A DNA stretch of 64,000 nt, from positions 16,765-80,764 of the forward strand of contig CAMBMO010000010.1 of NCBI GenBank assembly GCA_945868805.1, in the 5' to 3' direction. A model generated the notes under the pieces. The model ran no database searches and was not told the DNA's origin. It saw nothing but the letters and a program-made list of their open reading frames with translations. Every line of letters starts with the position of its first letter. Within the stretch, counting starts at the first letter, position 1. Both the position numbers and the translations under genes were made by a program. Positions 36,801 through 45,320 of the stretch are shown here, piece by piece. Source of the DNA: Singulisphaera sp. GP187 (GTDB lineage: Bacteria; Planctomycetota; Phycisphaerae; Phycisphaerales; SM1A02).

Positions 36801-38739
36801 TCAAAACGGAGTCGTCGGGTCGTTCCGTTAGGTAGTCCGCGACGAGCGCTTGAGCCTCCGCCGACTTTCCGACGAAGAGAAGCCACTGGATCAGGGTGCT
36901 CTGCAGTCGCTGATCCTTCGGAGCTAGGACCATCGCCGATCGAATTAAGCTGATCGCTTCTTCCACGGATCCTTCGCTCGCGAGAAGTTCTGCATCACCA
37001 AGGCTCCTAATCACAGGATCGTTCAGATTGATCACGCCATCCCCTGGGATGTTTTTCAATTCCGCCATCATCCGCTTTCCATCAACATTATCCGGATCGC
37101 GCGCGAGCAAACTGGTGATGGATCGTTTCGCGTCCATCAATCGACCAAGCTTTGCTTCGATGCCACCTCGAATCAAATAGAACTGCGGAACGCTCGGATA
37201 CTCGTCGATCGCTCGATTGATCTTTATCAGTGCCGCGCCCTGCTCTCCGCGCTCTCCGAGGCTGAAGACTGAGAGCAGATAGAGTTCCGCCGGGACATTT
37301 TTCTGCCGTGCGAAGACTTCCTCGAGTTTGGTGATCGTCGTGAGGAAATCGCCCTTCGCATATGCGATTCGCGCATCCGCGCGGATCAGCGCAAGTTCGC
37401 CTTCGCGACCCGCGACGATTTGGGCGAGGCGCGCGCGAGCTGACTCGACACGTGCAAGTGCCGCCTTTCTTTCTTCTCCTGTCTTGGCAAGTTCCCATTT
37501 CCCAAACTCGATCTCAAAGATCGCCTCAAGAGCGCTCACCTTGATGTCGTCGGCGTAGGCGGCCAGCATCGAGACCCTCGGAGCCGGCATCGCCAACATG
37601 ATCTCGAAGGTTTGACACGCGGCGTCATACTGTTCAATTGACTTCTGCATGTTTCCGATCGCGCTCAACTCGAGAAGTGAGTTTGGATTTCGGACGCAAT
37701 ACGCTTCGGTCGCCGCGATCGCTCGCTGAATGACGATCGGATCCTTCGTCATCCCCGCGAGTCCCGACATATTCCCGAGCGTCGTCCCATCAAATGTCGC
37801 ACTTGCGCCGAATCCGTCAGCGGTACGATCGCCACGATCCCACAGGAGCGGATTCAGGACTTCGTTGATCGCTTCCTGAGTGGCCATCGGGTTACGCAAT
37901 TGACGCTGCGATTGCAGGTGCTGCAAGTGCGCGATGCTGATCATCGGGTTGGCAGGAAGCGCAACGTACGCCTGATCGAGAACTCGATCAAACTCGGCAT
38001 CGCGAATTTTCGATTCGGAAGTTCGATTCGCAGTCGCCAACCGATAGCTGTCCGCAGCGATCGATCGAAGGAGAATTCCCCAGACCGCGCCATCTTGGGG
38101 GAATTCCTTGAGGTGGTTGGTCGCGTTGGCTTCGGCGGTGGCTCGCTCTTCGCCTGTCAGGATCGCATCCTGACTCAATTCGGCGAACGCTCGCATGCTT
38201 CGGATTGTCCTCGCCGTTGGGTCGGAAGGTGGGACTTTGACAAGCGCATCGTCGCATGTCTGGACGATCTTCTGCCACATGTCTGGCACGTTGAACAGTC
38301 GAGCCCGTTCGCGTTGCGATTCGAGATATTTGATCCATTGCGCTCCGTCGGTTGGCGCAGAACGAGTTCGTTTCTGCAGGAGAGCTTCACGGCGCTGATA
38401 GAGCTCCTGCGCATCGCCTGAGGTTTTTGGGGTCATCAACGAAAGCGCCTCAAGCATCTTCTGGCTGTATTCCAGGTTGTTCGGTTTCTTGCTGACTGCC
38501 CTGCCGTACCGACTCGTCGCTTCTTGCAACTTCTTGTACGCCGCTTCGGCGTTTCCAGCCGCCTCGTCCGCCTTCGCAGCGACGATGAGTTCGTCGCCGA
38601 CCCGAATGTTTCGTTCCGGCGCGGCGGAATAGGACCAATAGAAGATGCCACCCAGGACGACTCCTGCGAAAAGTACGAATCCCGCGACGAGCATCAGGAA
38701 CTTTTTATTGAGTTTAGATCGAGTTGGGGAAGTTGCCAT
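33898..38739 (-). CDS. Giant membrane-anchored TPR protein of EPS locus
   Basis: 1613 residues. A single N-terminal membrane segment (FLMLVAGFVLFAGVVLGGI) is followed almost entirely by TPR-like helical repeats, e.g. AVQFFEQATAMSGASSAAF, ALQGDDSATSDCARVVASL, AAMAFEQSIAIRKDDFQAM, ARTAFASNRTNIDLMDTLGY. Large TPR proteins (PrsT-type) are regular partners of exosortase/PEP-CTERM polysaccharide loci; this one sits between EpsI and the Wzc-like gene with gaps of 3 and 14 bases. It probably scaffolds envelope assembly. No catalytic domain seen. Confidence 0.88.
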   Translation of the reverse strand: MATSPTRSKLNKKFLMLVAGFVLFAGVVLGGIFYWSYSAAPERNIRVGDELIVAAKADEAAGNAEAAYKKLQEATSRYGRAVSKKPNNLEYSQKMLEALSLMTPKTSGDAQELYQRREALLQKRTRSAPTDGAQWIKYLESQRERARLFNVPDMWQKIVQTCDDALVKVPPSDPTARTIRSMRAFAELSQDAILTGEERATAEANATNHLKEFPQDGAVWGILLRSIAADSYRLATANRTSESKIRDAEFDRVLDQAYVALPANPMISIAHLQHLQSQRQLRNPMATQEAINEVLNPLLWDRGDRTADGFGASATFDGTTLGNMSGLAGMTKDPIVIQRAIAATEAYCVRNPNSLLELSAIGNMQKSIEQYDAACQTFEIMLAMPAPRVSMLAAYADDIKVSALEAIFEIEFGKWELAKTGEERKAALARVESARARLAQIVAGREGELALIRADARIAYAKGDFLTTITKLEEVFARQKNVPAELYLLSVFSLGERGEQGAALIKINRAIDEYPSVPQFYLIRGGIEAKLGRLMDAKRSITSLLARDPDNVDGKRMMAELKNIPGDGVINLNDPVIRSLGDAELLASEGSVEEAISLIRSAMVLAPKDQRLQSTLIQWLLFVGKSAEAQALVADYLTERPDDSVLKQLQILSTFPSRLDRIVKFAQAPLADGSPASPERQAMTVLVGTFSLRDHLKVELALAEGEKRVALVAELAEVSTASKAALAKAVELAPGEPSLLERLYTESVADGNPAQAEQVVVLAEKNSKDPTMALLLRGRIALDRNEPGKAVQFFEQATAMSGASSAAFRMLGFAREKSGDVDGAREAYKTSYERRPNDPLTIQLYSSLLGRGGKAREAREVLRNAMLAMPESTAIRNAYYDLETVYGNRADSLMERRRMYAIRPADVENARQFMKLLIESAPTREFLMNGDGSQRYPPKEWDAMGKERQDQELQAFTRVCAREAKAVYDSLLKIDPSDRLTIRTFAAAMHRSGRGIDGEAILQESANKATGPGAWRSRIDLAEFQMEANRMAEAVQNFDRALQGDDSATSDCARVVASLWSGRQYPARALEVLTVAFGKHPSAELARSITALRLETRDFVGARQMSIELKKFASGTPTFSDRLLDADIAAVELDELSGEASQENMTTVAAEFTRAVDDAIRMNPASALPFIVRASSLQRRYQRTGDPEALRQAMLDVTRAIELQGNYWPSTRLHAALQMDGGDIAAATQSVRQFVEQSPRVMDARQALIGYQLAAGDYPAATRTVEEILKLEPNNPKWHQSLADVHIAASKGLEAASDYEDLYGITKDQELLIKAILLRAIHSPPDFKGILNAIQLAPELVKTSVLVQMVGAAAISGTAETDVQRDQGKIQLREMYKIVDPAKGGFTDPWILAVVTLFPPEKATEFEKFVMEACQEKPDSALCRAMAQRFIEIGPAPYTKAREYAIGALELAANDDERLNALRVLGGAEYKAGRFAEAAMAFEQSIAIRKDDFQAMNNLAYIEARHLNKVSQAVERARTAFASNRTNIDLMDTLGYALMKSGELPEAITLLRRASRSQPGAMVFAHLAEAFALVGRKDEAADALGRARALHPDAEAQTHIDEVSKLLNEAPRG

Positions 38740-38742
38740 GGT

Positions 38743-39585
38743 TTAAGAGTCCTTCGGTTGAGATGCTTCGACGAGCGACCAGTCGGGCAATCGACGCATG
38801 AGAGTCGGAAACACTTCGGTGAGCAAATCGGCGGTCAAGGCCATCCATTGGTCGACCGCGTTGTTGCCACCAGGGAGCACAGCAGAGCACTGCACTTTAC
38901 AGTAGTACGCATACTTGTTTGAGAGATCGAAGGCGTACGTCTGAACGACATACGGGGAGGGCGTCAATCGACCGTTCGCGACAAAGAGATACCCGCCGAC
39001 CAAACGTGCGTCCGGGTTCTTCTCATCTTGAAAGACCGTCACGGACATTTCGGTCTCGCCGATGGGCATGAGCACTTTCTCCTCGCGACGGGTCACTGGA
39101 TCCGCGACTCGAGCGGTGGGATAGACCTCGCCCGTTGCCGAGTTCTTGATCCCAGAATCCAAGGTCCACTTCGAGCGATCAATGGGAACGAGCTTGGTAT
39201 CGGGTTGCGCAACCATGTTCAATCCAGCCGCGCCCCAGCACCGCTCCGGCACATGAGGCACTGCGTCGACCATCCCGGTGTAGTAGGCAATGTGCAGGGT
39301 GAGCAATCCCTTGGATGGATCTCCGTCGATCGCGTACTGCCGGTCGAGATAGAAATGTGTTCCGAGGCTTTCCACCATCGCCGCACCCATTCGGGAGTCG
39401 ACCCCGACACGCTTCCATCGTCCGAGTTTCGTCGGAATCGTATCGAGCGATTCGCGGAGCGGAACGGGTTCCTTGCGTAGGTAGAGGTCGAGTGCGGCAA
39501 CGGCCGCGCGAAAGCCAATCGCGGATGCGATCAGAACTGCGACGACCGCGACAAACGCGACGCGAATGGTCGAACTAAACCGCAT
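38743..39585 (-). CDS. epsI: Exosortase-associated EpsI family protein
   Basis: 280 residues. An N-terminal membrane segment (VAFVAVVAVLIASAIGF) precedes an EpsI/DUF3485-type domain: the early TKLGRWKRVGVDSRM and the conserved HVPERCWGAAGLN with Cys and His. EpsI proteins accompany or are fused to exosortases and are needed for exopolysaccharide production. Its first eleven bases overlap the end of the exosortase gene. Confidence 0.88.
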   Translation of the reverse strand: MRFSSTIRVAFVAVVAVLIASAIGFRAAVAALDLYLRKEPVPLRESLDTIPTKLGRWKRVGVDSRMGAAMVESLGTHFYLDRQYAIDGDPSKGLLTLHIAYYTGMVDAVPHVPERCWGAAGLNMVAQPDTKLVPIDRSKWTLDSGIKNSATGEVYPTARVADPVTRREEKVLMPIGETEMSVTVFQDEKNPDARLVGGYLFVANGRLTPSPYVVQTYAFDLSNKYAYYCKVQCSAVLPGGNNAVDQWMALTADLLTEVFPTLMRRLPDWSLVEASQPKDS

Positions 39586-40573
39586 GGGGCGGTCCTCGTG
39601 ACTCGACCAGAAGATTGCGGATTACCCAGAGCGTTCCCATGTAAAGGAAGAGCGCTGGCAACATCCAGACGATGCCGACGAGCTCGTGAAACTCACCGTC
39701 GACGAAATTTTGATCGAACTGCGTCAAGATGCCCATTGAAGCAACTCGGACCATGTTGACGACGATCGCGATCGGAACGCCGAGGATCACGAGCAAGACT
39801 CGTTGCCAAGGGCGCTGAAGATTCGTATATGCGAGAAAGACTCCGAGTGCCAAGAATGCGACCAGCATGCGCATCCCGGAGCATGCTTCAGCGACATTGA
39901 GCGGGTGCGCAACCCCGTCGGACCAAACGATCAGCGTGTTGCCACTTCGATCGACTTCGGTTCCGATGACGACGAGGAGAAAGTGGGCCCCGTAGGCCGC
40001 AATGTCCTGCATCTGAAATGTGACCTTGTTGAGCAGGACCTCGGAGATCGTCTGCCCAAAAATGCAGGTAAAAGCGAAGGGGAACCATAGCCAGCGCAGG
40101 GCTTTCGTGCCAAAGAGCAACCACGCAGTGCCGTAGAGGGCGAGCGCGACTCCGAGCGACATGACGTTGTGGTGGTAGAGCGGCTTCGGACCAAAAACGC
40201 AAAGCATGTACCACGCCACCCCAAGCACCACCGGCAACACTCCCCACCAGCACTGCTGAAATGGCTGGAGTCGCGCCAATTCGGCCCGACGCATCCAGAT
40301 GAAATACCCGGAGACAATCGGGATGATGAGGGTATGGCCCCAGTCGCTCGGCTGAAGCCACGCGAATCGAATCTGCTTGATGAAGAAGTCAGAAAAGACG
40401 ACCCCAAAGAGCACCACGAGAATCAGACCTCCGATCACCGCCAGCCGATCATCGATAGTGACCGGAGAGCGAATCGTCAGGTTTGAAAGTCTGGAATGGC
40501 TTGCGGTGGTGGACAATGTATTCGCGCTATTGTGACATACAACACCGCATGCGATAGGGTTCGTCCGTCTCAC
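39575..40573 (-). CDS. xrt: Exosortase
   Basis: 332 residues from a GTG start (start uncertain, as the first 40 residues are not hydrophobic). About eight membrane helices. The exosortase triad is visible: C231 in VAEACSGMRM, R276 in NMVRV and H296 in FHELVG. Exosortases are membrane transpeptidases that cut and attach PEP-CTERM-like proteins during export and are tied to exopolysaccharide loci. No PEP-CTERM-tailed substrate is encoded in this window. EpsI, the TPR protein, Wzc-like and WecA-like genes follow. Confidence 0.93.
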   Translation of the reverse strand: MRRTNPIACGVVCHNSANTLSTTASHSRLSNLTIRSPVTIDDRLAVIGGLILVVLFGVVFSDFFIKQIRFAWLQPSDWGHTLIIPIVSGYFIWMRRAELARLQPFQQCWWGVLPVVLGVAWYMLCVFGPKPLYHHNVMSLGVALALYGTAWLLFGTKALRWLWFPFAFTCIFGQTISEVLLNKVTFQMQDIAAYGAHFLLVVIGTEVDRSGNTLIVWSDGVAHPLNVAEACSGMRMLVAFLALGVFLAYTNLQRPWQRVLLVILGVPIAIVVNMVRVASMGILTQFDQNFVDGEFHELVGIVWMLPALFLYMGTLWVIRNLLVESRGPPHAV

Positions 40574-40633
40574 GCTTGGTCTTGAGCCCCCGCACTCGAA
40601 AACCTCCGAAATCCGTCAATTCAACCAGGGCAA

Positions 40634-42397
40634 TTAATTGATAGTAAAATTGTCAGGCGGCGGACCGAAAACGTCATTTCCAAAGTTTCTGTCGAGCAAG
40701 AAGCCGAATCCGTAAGTGATACGGAGACCGTTTCTGAAGACCGCCAGCGGCGTAGCCCAGAAATTGGTTCCGATAATCACATGGTCATCCCGCTTGAGGT
40801 CAATGTCTGGTTCGCCCATGTTTCGGATCGCCGCGAGGTTGATGCGAATTGCCGCTTGGCGATCTCCAGGCAGTCGCCTGATCAAATCGACTCGTTCCGG
40901 GATTGCGATTTCGGTCAGTCCACCAGCCGCCGCAACGAGGCGACTGAGTGTCAAGCGACCGTATGACGGCAATTGAAAGACGCCAGATCGGCTGATTTCG
41001 CCATCGATATAGACCACGCCTATCGGTGGGAATTGCAGATAGATGTCGTCACCAGGTCGAATGACCACATTCTGCGACTGATCTCCCTGAACGAGTCGCT
41101 CATAATCGACCACGATGATTCGCGTTTGGAAGATCGCTTTCGGGTCTCTCGCGGCTCGCACTGCTGGACTGGTTTGCCCAATCGCATGCGCTGCGCCACC
41201 AGTCACGGCAGCACCCGGTGGAACAGGAGCGGTTGGATCCGAGACTGCTACTGGTGGCTTCGCGGCATTTGCACCGCGAAGTCGAACCCACTGCTGGGTG
41301 TTGACATCAAAGATGAAGGAATCGCCTTCATTTGAGAGTTGGGACTTTGGGACTTGTTGAGTTCCAGTCTTCGCGCTCACAGTTGGTTGATCAATAACTG
41401 ATACGGGCTCGAGTGTGTCAATATCGATCGCTGCTGTTCCTTGCGGAGCACTTTGGGTTCCACTCACTGCTCCCGGGCTTGGGGCAGGTGCTGATGGCGG
41501 CACAGTTTCAGGAGCCGGTGCTGATGGCGGTACTGATGGCGGTGGAACTGGCGGCACCGGAACTGGCGGGCGATCCCCTTCGCTCAACTTGTTGATAAGC
41601 GATTCGATATCGACTGGAGTCGCAGTTGTCCCCTGCCCCGTGTTCGCGGGTGCGGGCTGTGCACTGGGCGCAACTCCAACATCCGTGGGCACGCTTGGAC
41701 TTGAGCGCTCGCTCGAAGATTCATCCGGATTCGGCGTCGAGTCTTCTTCGATCCTCATCGCTCGAATGATGAGAACTCGTTCTGTGACCACATCTGCGCC
41801 ACCCGCAAGCGCGATCGCCTGTGTCAATCGAAAGTCGGGCTTGTTCAGCGCGAATAGGCCGGCGTTCTGGATCGCCCCCTGAATCGAAAATTCAAAGCTT
41901 CGACCTTTCTGAATGTCGACCGTCACGTCTGGGTTCTTGATATGCACCTCGAGCTTCGCTCGAATCGAATCGCGAAGTTCTCCAAGCGTAAGTCCACCGG
42001 CCTTCACCTCGTCGATGATGGGAAGTCGAATGTATCCAGCTTGATCAACCACTCGCAGATCACGTTCGGTCTTCCCCAGCGAGATGAGTTCGTAGATCTC
42101 AATGCCAATTTCATCTCCAGGAGAGAGGCGATACTGCAGGCTGTTCGCAAGCAAGTCCTGGGGTTCTGGTGGACCAGTGACCCCGAGCGGCTCCTCCGGA
42201 GGCTCGATCACATCGATTCGCCTTAGAACTGGGAGTGTTGTTGGAGTGTTTTCGAAATAGCCAGTCACGCTCGGATTCATGTATGAATCCGTTTCGCATC
42301 CCGCGACGAATACAAGCGCGAAAATTCCAAGCAGTGACATCGCAGTGGAAGCGAGTGTCCGGCTCATCCTTGCGCAGCTGTGACTAGAAAACTTCAT
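40634..42397 (-). CDS. Wza-like outer-membrane polysaccharide export lipoprotein
   Basis: 587 residues from ATG 42397. A lipoprotein signal ends in ALVFVAGC. A Poly_export domain (YRLSPGDEIGIEIYE...LRVVDQAGYIRLP, about 88-166) and a first SLBB domain (FSIQGAIQNAGLFALN, about 167-217) are followed by a long Pro/Ala/Ser-rich insertion (about 225-420) and a second SLBB region (GVVYIDGEISRSGVFQLP). Wza-type proteins form the exit channel for exopolysaccharide. The insertion is unusual for the family. It is first in order among the EPS genes. Confidence 0.9.
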   Translation of the reverse strand: MKFSSHSCARMSRTLASTAMSLLGIFALVFVAGCETDSYMNPSVTGYFENTPTTLPVLRRIDVIEPPEEPLGVTGPPEPQDLLANSLQYRLSPGDEIGIEIYELISLGKTERDLRVVDQAGYIRLPIIDEVKAGGLTLGELRDSIRAKLEVHIKNPDVTVDIQKGRSFEFSIQGAIQNAGLFALNKPDFRLTQAIALAGGADVVTERVLIIRAMRIEEDSTPNPDESSSERSSPSVPTDVGVAPSAQPAPANTGQGTTATPVDIESLINKLSEGDRPPVPVPPVPPPSVPPSAPAPETVPPSAPAPSPGAVSGTQSAPQGTAAIDIDTLEPVSVIDQPTVSAKTGTQQVPKSQLSNEGDSFIFDVNTQQWVRLRGANAAKPPVAVSDPTAPVPPGAAVTGGAAHAIGQTSPAVRAARDPKAIFQTRIIVVDYERLVQGDQSQNVVIRPGDDIYLQFPPIGVVYIDGEISRSGVFQLPSYGRLTLSRLVAAAGGLTEIAIPERVDLIRRLPGDRQAAIRINLAAIRNMGEPDIDLKRDDHVIIGTNFWATPLAVFRNGLRITYGFGFLLDRNFGNDVFGPPPDNFTIN

Positions 42398-42412
42398 CTG
42401 ATCAATTCCGTT

Positions 42413-42485
42413 CCGGGAGGGTGGTTGAAACGAATAGCAAAGGATAGCGAACTCTGCGCGTTTCAACGGAACGAGAAGCTCCCGG
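42413..42485. repeat. Nested inverted repeats upstream of the wza-like gene
   Basis: GTTGAAACG (42424-42432) pairs with CGTTTCAAC (42459-42467), and outside it CCGGGAG (42413-42419) pairs with CTCCCGG (42479-42485). It lies between the pyrB stop and the exporter start, so it could be a terminator for pyrB, a leader structure, or an operator. There is no T-run. Confidence 0.5.
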
Positions 42486-42510
42486 GTTCGGCGATCCTGC
42501 CAATTCCTTA

Positions 42511-43443
42511 TCAAACCCCGACAAGATCTTCCAATACCGCCATCCTTGCGGCAACCCCATGCGTGACTTGCCGGAGAATCCTGCTCCGCTGTGGATCGTC
42601 TGCAACCTTGTCATCAATCTCGATGCCTCGATTCATCGGACCTGGGTGGAGAATCACAACGTGCGGGGCGAGTTTGGCGATCCTCTCTGGGGTCAGTCCA
42701 AACATTTGACGATAATCGCTCGAAATCGCTCCACCCGCAGCGCGCTCGAACTGCACTCGCAACATCATGACCGCATCGACCCCTTCGAGAGCCGAATCCA
42801 AGTTGCTCATCGTCGAAACTGTTCCTTGCCCCTGAGACCCTGCTCCCTTCGTTATTCGCTCGAAAGCCTTTGAAACGAGTGTCGGAGGACCAACTAGCCT
42901 GACATGTGCGCCCAGGGTCGAAAGCGCGTGGGTTGCGGACCGCGCAACTCGGCTATTCGTGATGTCCCCGACGATGGCGACCGTCCTCCCCTCGACACTC
43001 CCGAACTCTTCGATCAATGTCGAAACATCAAGCAGGGCCTGTGTGGGGTGTTCGTGACGGCCATCACCAGCATTGATCACGGGGCACTTCACGCCATCGG
43101 CGACCATCTTGGCGCCACCCGACACGGCACAGCGCACAACGATCGCCGCGACTCCCATGCATTCGATATTCCGCGCCGTGTCGACGAGTGACTCGCCCTT
43201 GTTCAAGCTGGACCCGCTTGGGGTCAAGTTGAAGACCTGTCCACCGAGCCGGTGGACTGCCGTCTCGAAACTGCATCGGGTCCTCGTCGAGTCTTCGAAG
43301 AACAAGTTCGCGATGACCCGACCATTGAGGGAGGTACGATTTGGTGAACGACCCTCCGCAATTGGAACGCTCTTGCGCGTCGCTTCGAGGAGTCTCGAAA
43401 TCTCTGCGCGGGACATGCCCGCGATTGTGAGGAAGTCAGCCAT
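42511..43443 (-). CDS. pyrB: Aspartate carbamoyltransferase catalytic chain
   Basis: 310 residues from ATG 43443; the frame is open a further 26 codons into the end of radA but those residues are not PyrB-like. Carbamoyl-phosphate site FFEDSTRTR, the loop SSLNKGESLVDT, GDGRHEHPTQALLD and the C-terminal HPGPMNRGIEI mark it as PyrB, which makes carbamoyl aspartate in pyrimidine synthesis. No pyrI regulatory chain or pyrC follows; the exopolysaccharide genes come next. Separated from radA by 29 bases. Confidence 0.95.
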   Translation of the reverse strand: MADFLTIAGMSRAEISRLLEATRKSVPIAEGRSPNRTSLNGRVIANLFFEDSTRTRCSFETAVHRLGGQVFNLTPSGSSLNKGESLVDTARNIECMGVAAIVVRCAVSGGAKMVADGVKCPVINAGDGRHEHPTQALLDVSTLIEEFGSVEGRTVAIVGDITNSRVARSATHALSTLGAHVRLVGPPTLVSKAFERITKGAGSQGQGTVSTMSNLDSALEGVDAVMMLRVQFERAAGGAISSDYRQMFGLTPERIAKLAPHVVILHPGPMNRGIEIDDKVADDPQRSRILRQVTHGVAARMAVLEDLVGV

Positions 43444-43472
43444 GATTAAGCGATGATTCGGTTGGTCTAGCG

Positions 43473-44870
43473 TCAGTTCGTCCGAGCCACTGGGGATAGT
43501 AGTTCGAGTGCCTGCGCGCATGACCGGATCGGAACAACGCCCTGCAGATAAGGTTTGGCCGAATCGGCCTGTGCAGCCGGAACGAGGACGGTCGAACAGC
43601 CTCGACGGATCGCTTCCGCGACACGCTGGTCGAGTGATCGGACCGGTCGAATCTCGCCGGAAAGGCCGACTTCGCCGAGGACTGCGGTCGCAGGCGGGAG
43701 TGCACGAGCGAGATGTGCGCCGGCGATTGCCAGAGAGACTGCGAGATCAGCGGCGGGTTCGACGATGCGTAGCCCACCGGCGACACTCGCATAGATGTCT
43801 TGATCCGAGAGTCGTAGCCCTCCATGCTTTTCAAGCACGGCGATCATCATCGAGAGGCGACCCGCATCCATTCCACTTGCCTTGCGCTTGGCGCTGCCCA
43901 GGAAGCCCGCCACTGCGAGTGCCTGGATCTCTGCGAGAAGCACTCGACTTCCGGCCATAACAGGTGCGATGGCTGTGCCAGGTCGAGGCTCGGTCGCGTT
44001 GGCGGCGGCGAGGGCGCTCTCGTCGACTTCGGCGAGTCCCTCGCCTGTCATCTCAAAGAGTCCGATCTCGTGAGTCGATCCGAATCTGTTCTTGGTGGCT
44101 CGAACAAGTCGGTAGGCGTGATGGCGATCGCCTTCGAATGAGAGCACGACATCGACGAGGTGTTCGAGGAGTTTGGGGCCAGCGAGGTCGCCCTCCTTGG
44201 TGACATGACCGACGATCATCACAACTGTGCCCGTCGTCTTCGCGAATTGCACGAGTTCGAGGCAGCAACGACGAAGTTGGGTCATCGAGCCTGGGAGCGC
44301 ATCGGCATCGTGCCGGTGCACGAGTTGAATGCTGTCGATGGCAAGTACCGATGCGCGCACTCGACGTGCTTCGTTGGTGATTCGCGCGACTGAACTCTCT
44401 GCGAGCAGGAAAAGATTCTCGTCGCGGGACTTCGACACGCCATCCCCGAGGATGCGTTCGGCGCGCAACTTGACTTGTTGGGCGCTCTCTTCGCTACTGG
44501 CATAGAGCACCCGTTGTCCGCGTGCTGCGAGCGCCGAAAAAGCCTGCAAAAGTAGCGTGGATTTGCCGATTCCGGGATCGCCACCGACCAGGATCGCGCT
44601 GCCAGGCACGAGTCCTCCGCCAAGCGTTCGGTCAAATTCGCTGATGCCAGTTGGAAGCCGCGGAACTTCGAGCGGAGAGATCTCGGCCATCGGAGCCGCG
44701 GATGGCGCCGCACCCTCGATGCCCGGTCGACCCGTCTCGTCTTCGTCCCCATCACCAGCTTGAAAGGGTTCCATCGAATCCCACGCCGCGCATTCAAGGC
44801 ATCGTCCTGACCAGCGGGGCGAGACCGCTCCGCACTCGCGACAGACAAAGCTTGTCTTCACTTTCGACAC
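43473..44870 (-). CDS. radA: DNA repair protein RadA/Sms
   Basis: 465 residues from a GTG start. Zinc finger C10-x2-C13...C24-x2-C27, Walker A GGDPGIGKST (96-105), RadA-specific KNRFG (260-264) and a Lon-like C-terminal domain. RadA drives branch migration in recombination repair. TAGACT lies six bases upstream of the GTG with no ribosome site, so this is a likely transcription start for radA and perhaps for the genes that follow. Confidence 0.96.
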   Translation of the reverse strand: MSKVKTSFVCRECGAVSPRWSGRCLECAAWDSMEPFQAGDGDEDETGRPGIEGAAPSAAPMAEISPLEVPRLPTGISEFDRTLGGGLVPGSAILVGGDPGIGKSTLLLQAFSALAARGQRVLYASSEESAQQVKLRAERILGDGVSKSRDENLFLLAESSVARITNEARRVRASVLAIDSIQLVHRHDADALPGSMTQLRRCCLELVQFAKTTGTVVMIVGHVTKEGDLAGPKLLEHLVDVVLSFEGDRHHAYRLVRATKNRFGSTHEIGLFEMTGEGLAEVDESALAAANATEPRPGTAIAPVMAGSRVLLAEIQALAVAGFLGSAKRKASGMDAGRLSMMIAVLEKHGGLRLSDQDIYASVAGGLRIVEPAADLAVSLAIAGAHLARALPPATAVLGEVGLSGEIRPVRSLDQRVAEAIRRGCSTVLVPAAQADSAKPYLQGVVPIRSCAQALELLSPVARTN

Positions 44871-44876
44871 AGGATC

Positions 44877-44882
44877 AGTCTA
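44877..44882 (-). promoter_or_regulatory. Putative -10 TAGACT for radA, leaderless-type
   Basis: TAGACT on the minus strand, six bases before GTG 44870. It lies between the terminator at 44927 and radA, so a new transcript should start here. Confidence 0.5.
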
Positions 44883-44926
44883 TGGGGACGATCGAGTCGT
44901 TTTCTGAATCACGGAGAAAAGTCGCC

Positions 44927-44972
44927 AAAAAAACGCAAGCGCCGGTCGAGTCGGAGTCGGTCGGCGCCTGCG
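44927..44972 (-). terminator. Rho-independent terminator after the nuoH operon
   Basis: Minus strand: CGCAGGCGCCG and CGGCGCTTGCG form a stem of about ten base pairs with one mismatch around a 17-base loop, followed directly by seven T (44927-44933). It is the clearest intrinsic terminator in the window. Confidence 0.8.
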
Positions 44973-45051
44973 AAGTAACACGATGGGAATCTGAGTCACG
45001 CGCCGCTTATCAACGACGCACGCGAACTGTAACCGCGCGAGTCAAGTTGTT

Positions 45052-45094
45052 GCAAGTCAGCGCTCGGCGCGTGGAGCAAGTCAGCGCTCGGCGC
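45052..45094. repeat. Two direct 19-base repeats with period 24
   Basis: GCAAGTCAGCGCTCGGCGC occurs at 45052-45070 and 45076-45094 without mismatch. The copies end just after the stop of the small gene at 45096 and lie before the terminator. Confidence 0.85.
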
Positions 45095-45095
45095 A

Positions 45096-45320
45096 TCAAC
45101 GTGTCAAGTGACGCATTCGAGCGACCCACACACCGTACTCCAGCGCCGACCGTAGTCGAGCTTTGCGAGTCACCGAGAAAGGACTCGACGGCGATCCGAA
45201 TGCGGTCTCGTCGCGCCATCTTGCGTACCGACCACGCAAGCGAAACTTCATCACGAACGCCAATCGCGCGAGTTCAAGCGAGGCTCGGAAAACATCAATT
45301 GGTGAAAGTCGCACGGTCAA
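45096..45320 (-). CDS. Small hypothetical protein coupled to nuoH
   Basis: 74 residues from TTG 45320, whose TTGA overlaps the nuoH stop. It is rich in Arg and Trp: MKFRLRGRYARWRDETAFG in the middle and EYGVWVARMRHLTR at the end. The RYxRWRxxTAFG segment recalls small proteins I have seen in planctomycete genomes, but I cannot name a function. Support for being real: stop-start overlap with nuoH and a strong terminator 120 bases downstream. No membrane span. Confidence 0.6.
   Translation of the reverse strand: MTVRLSPIDVFRASLELARLAFVMKFRLRGRYARWRDETAFGSPSSPFSVTRKARLRSALEYGVWVARMRHLTR

Noticed and set aside
26158..42397. PEP-CTERM-tailed substrate for the exosortase
   Set aside because: No protein in the window ends in a PEP motif followed by a membrane helix and basic cluster; the substrates must be elsewhere.
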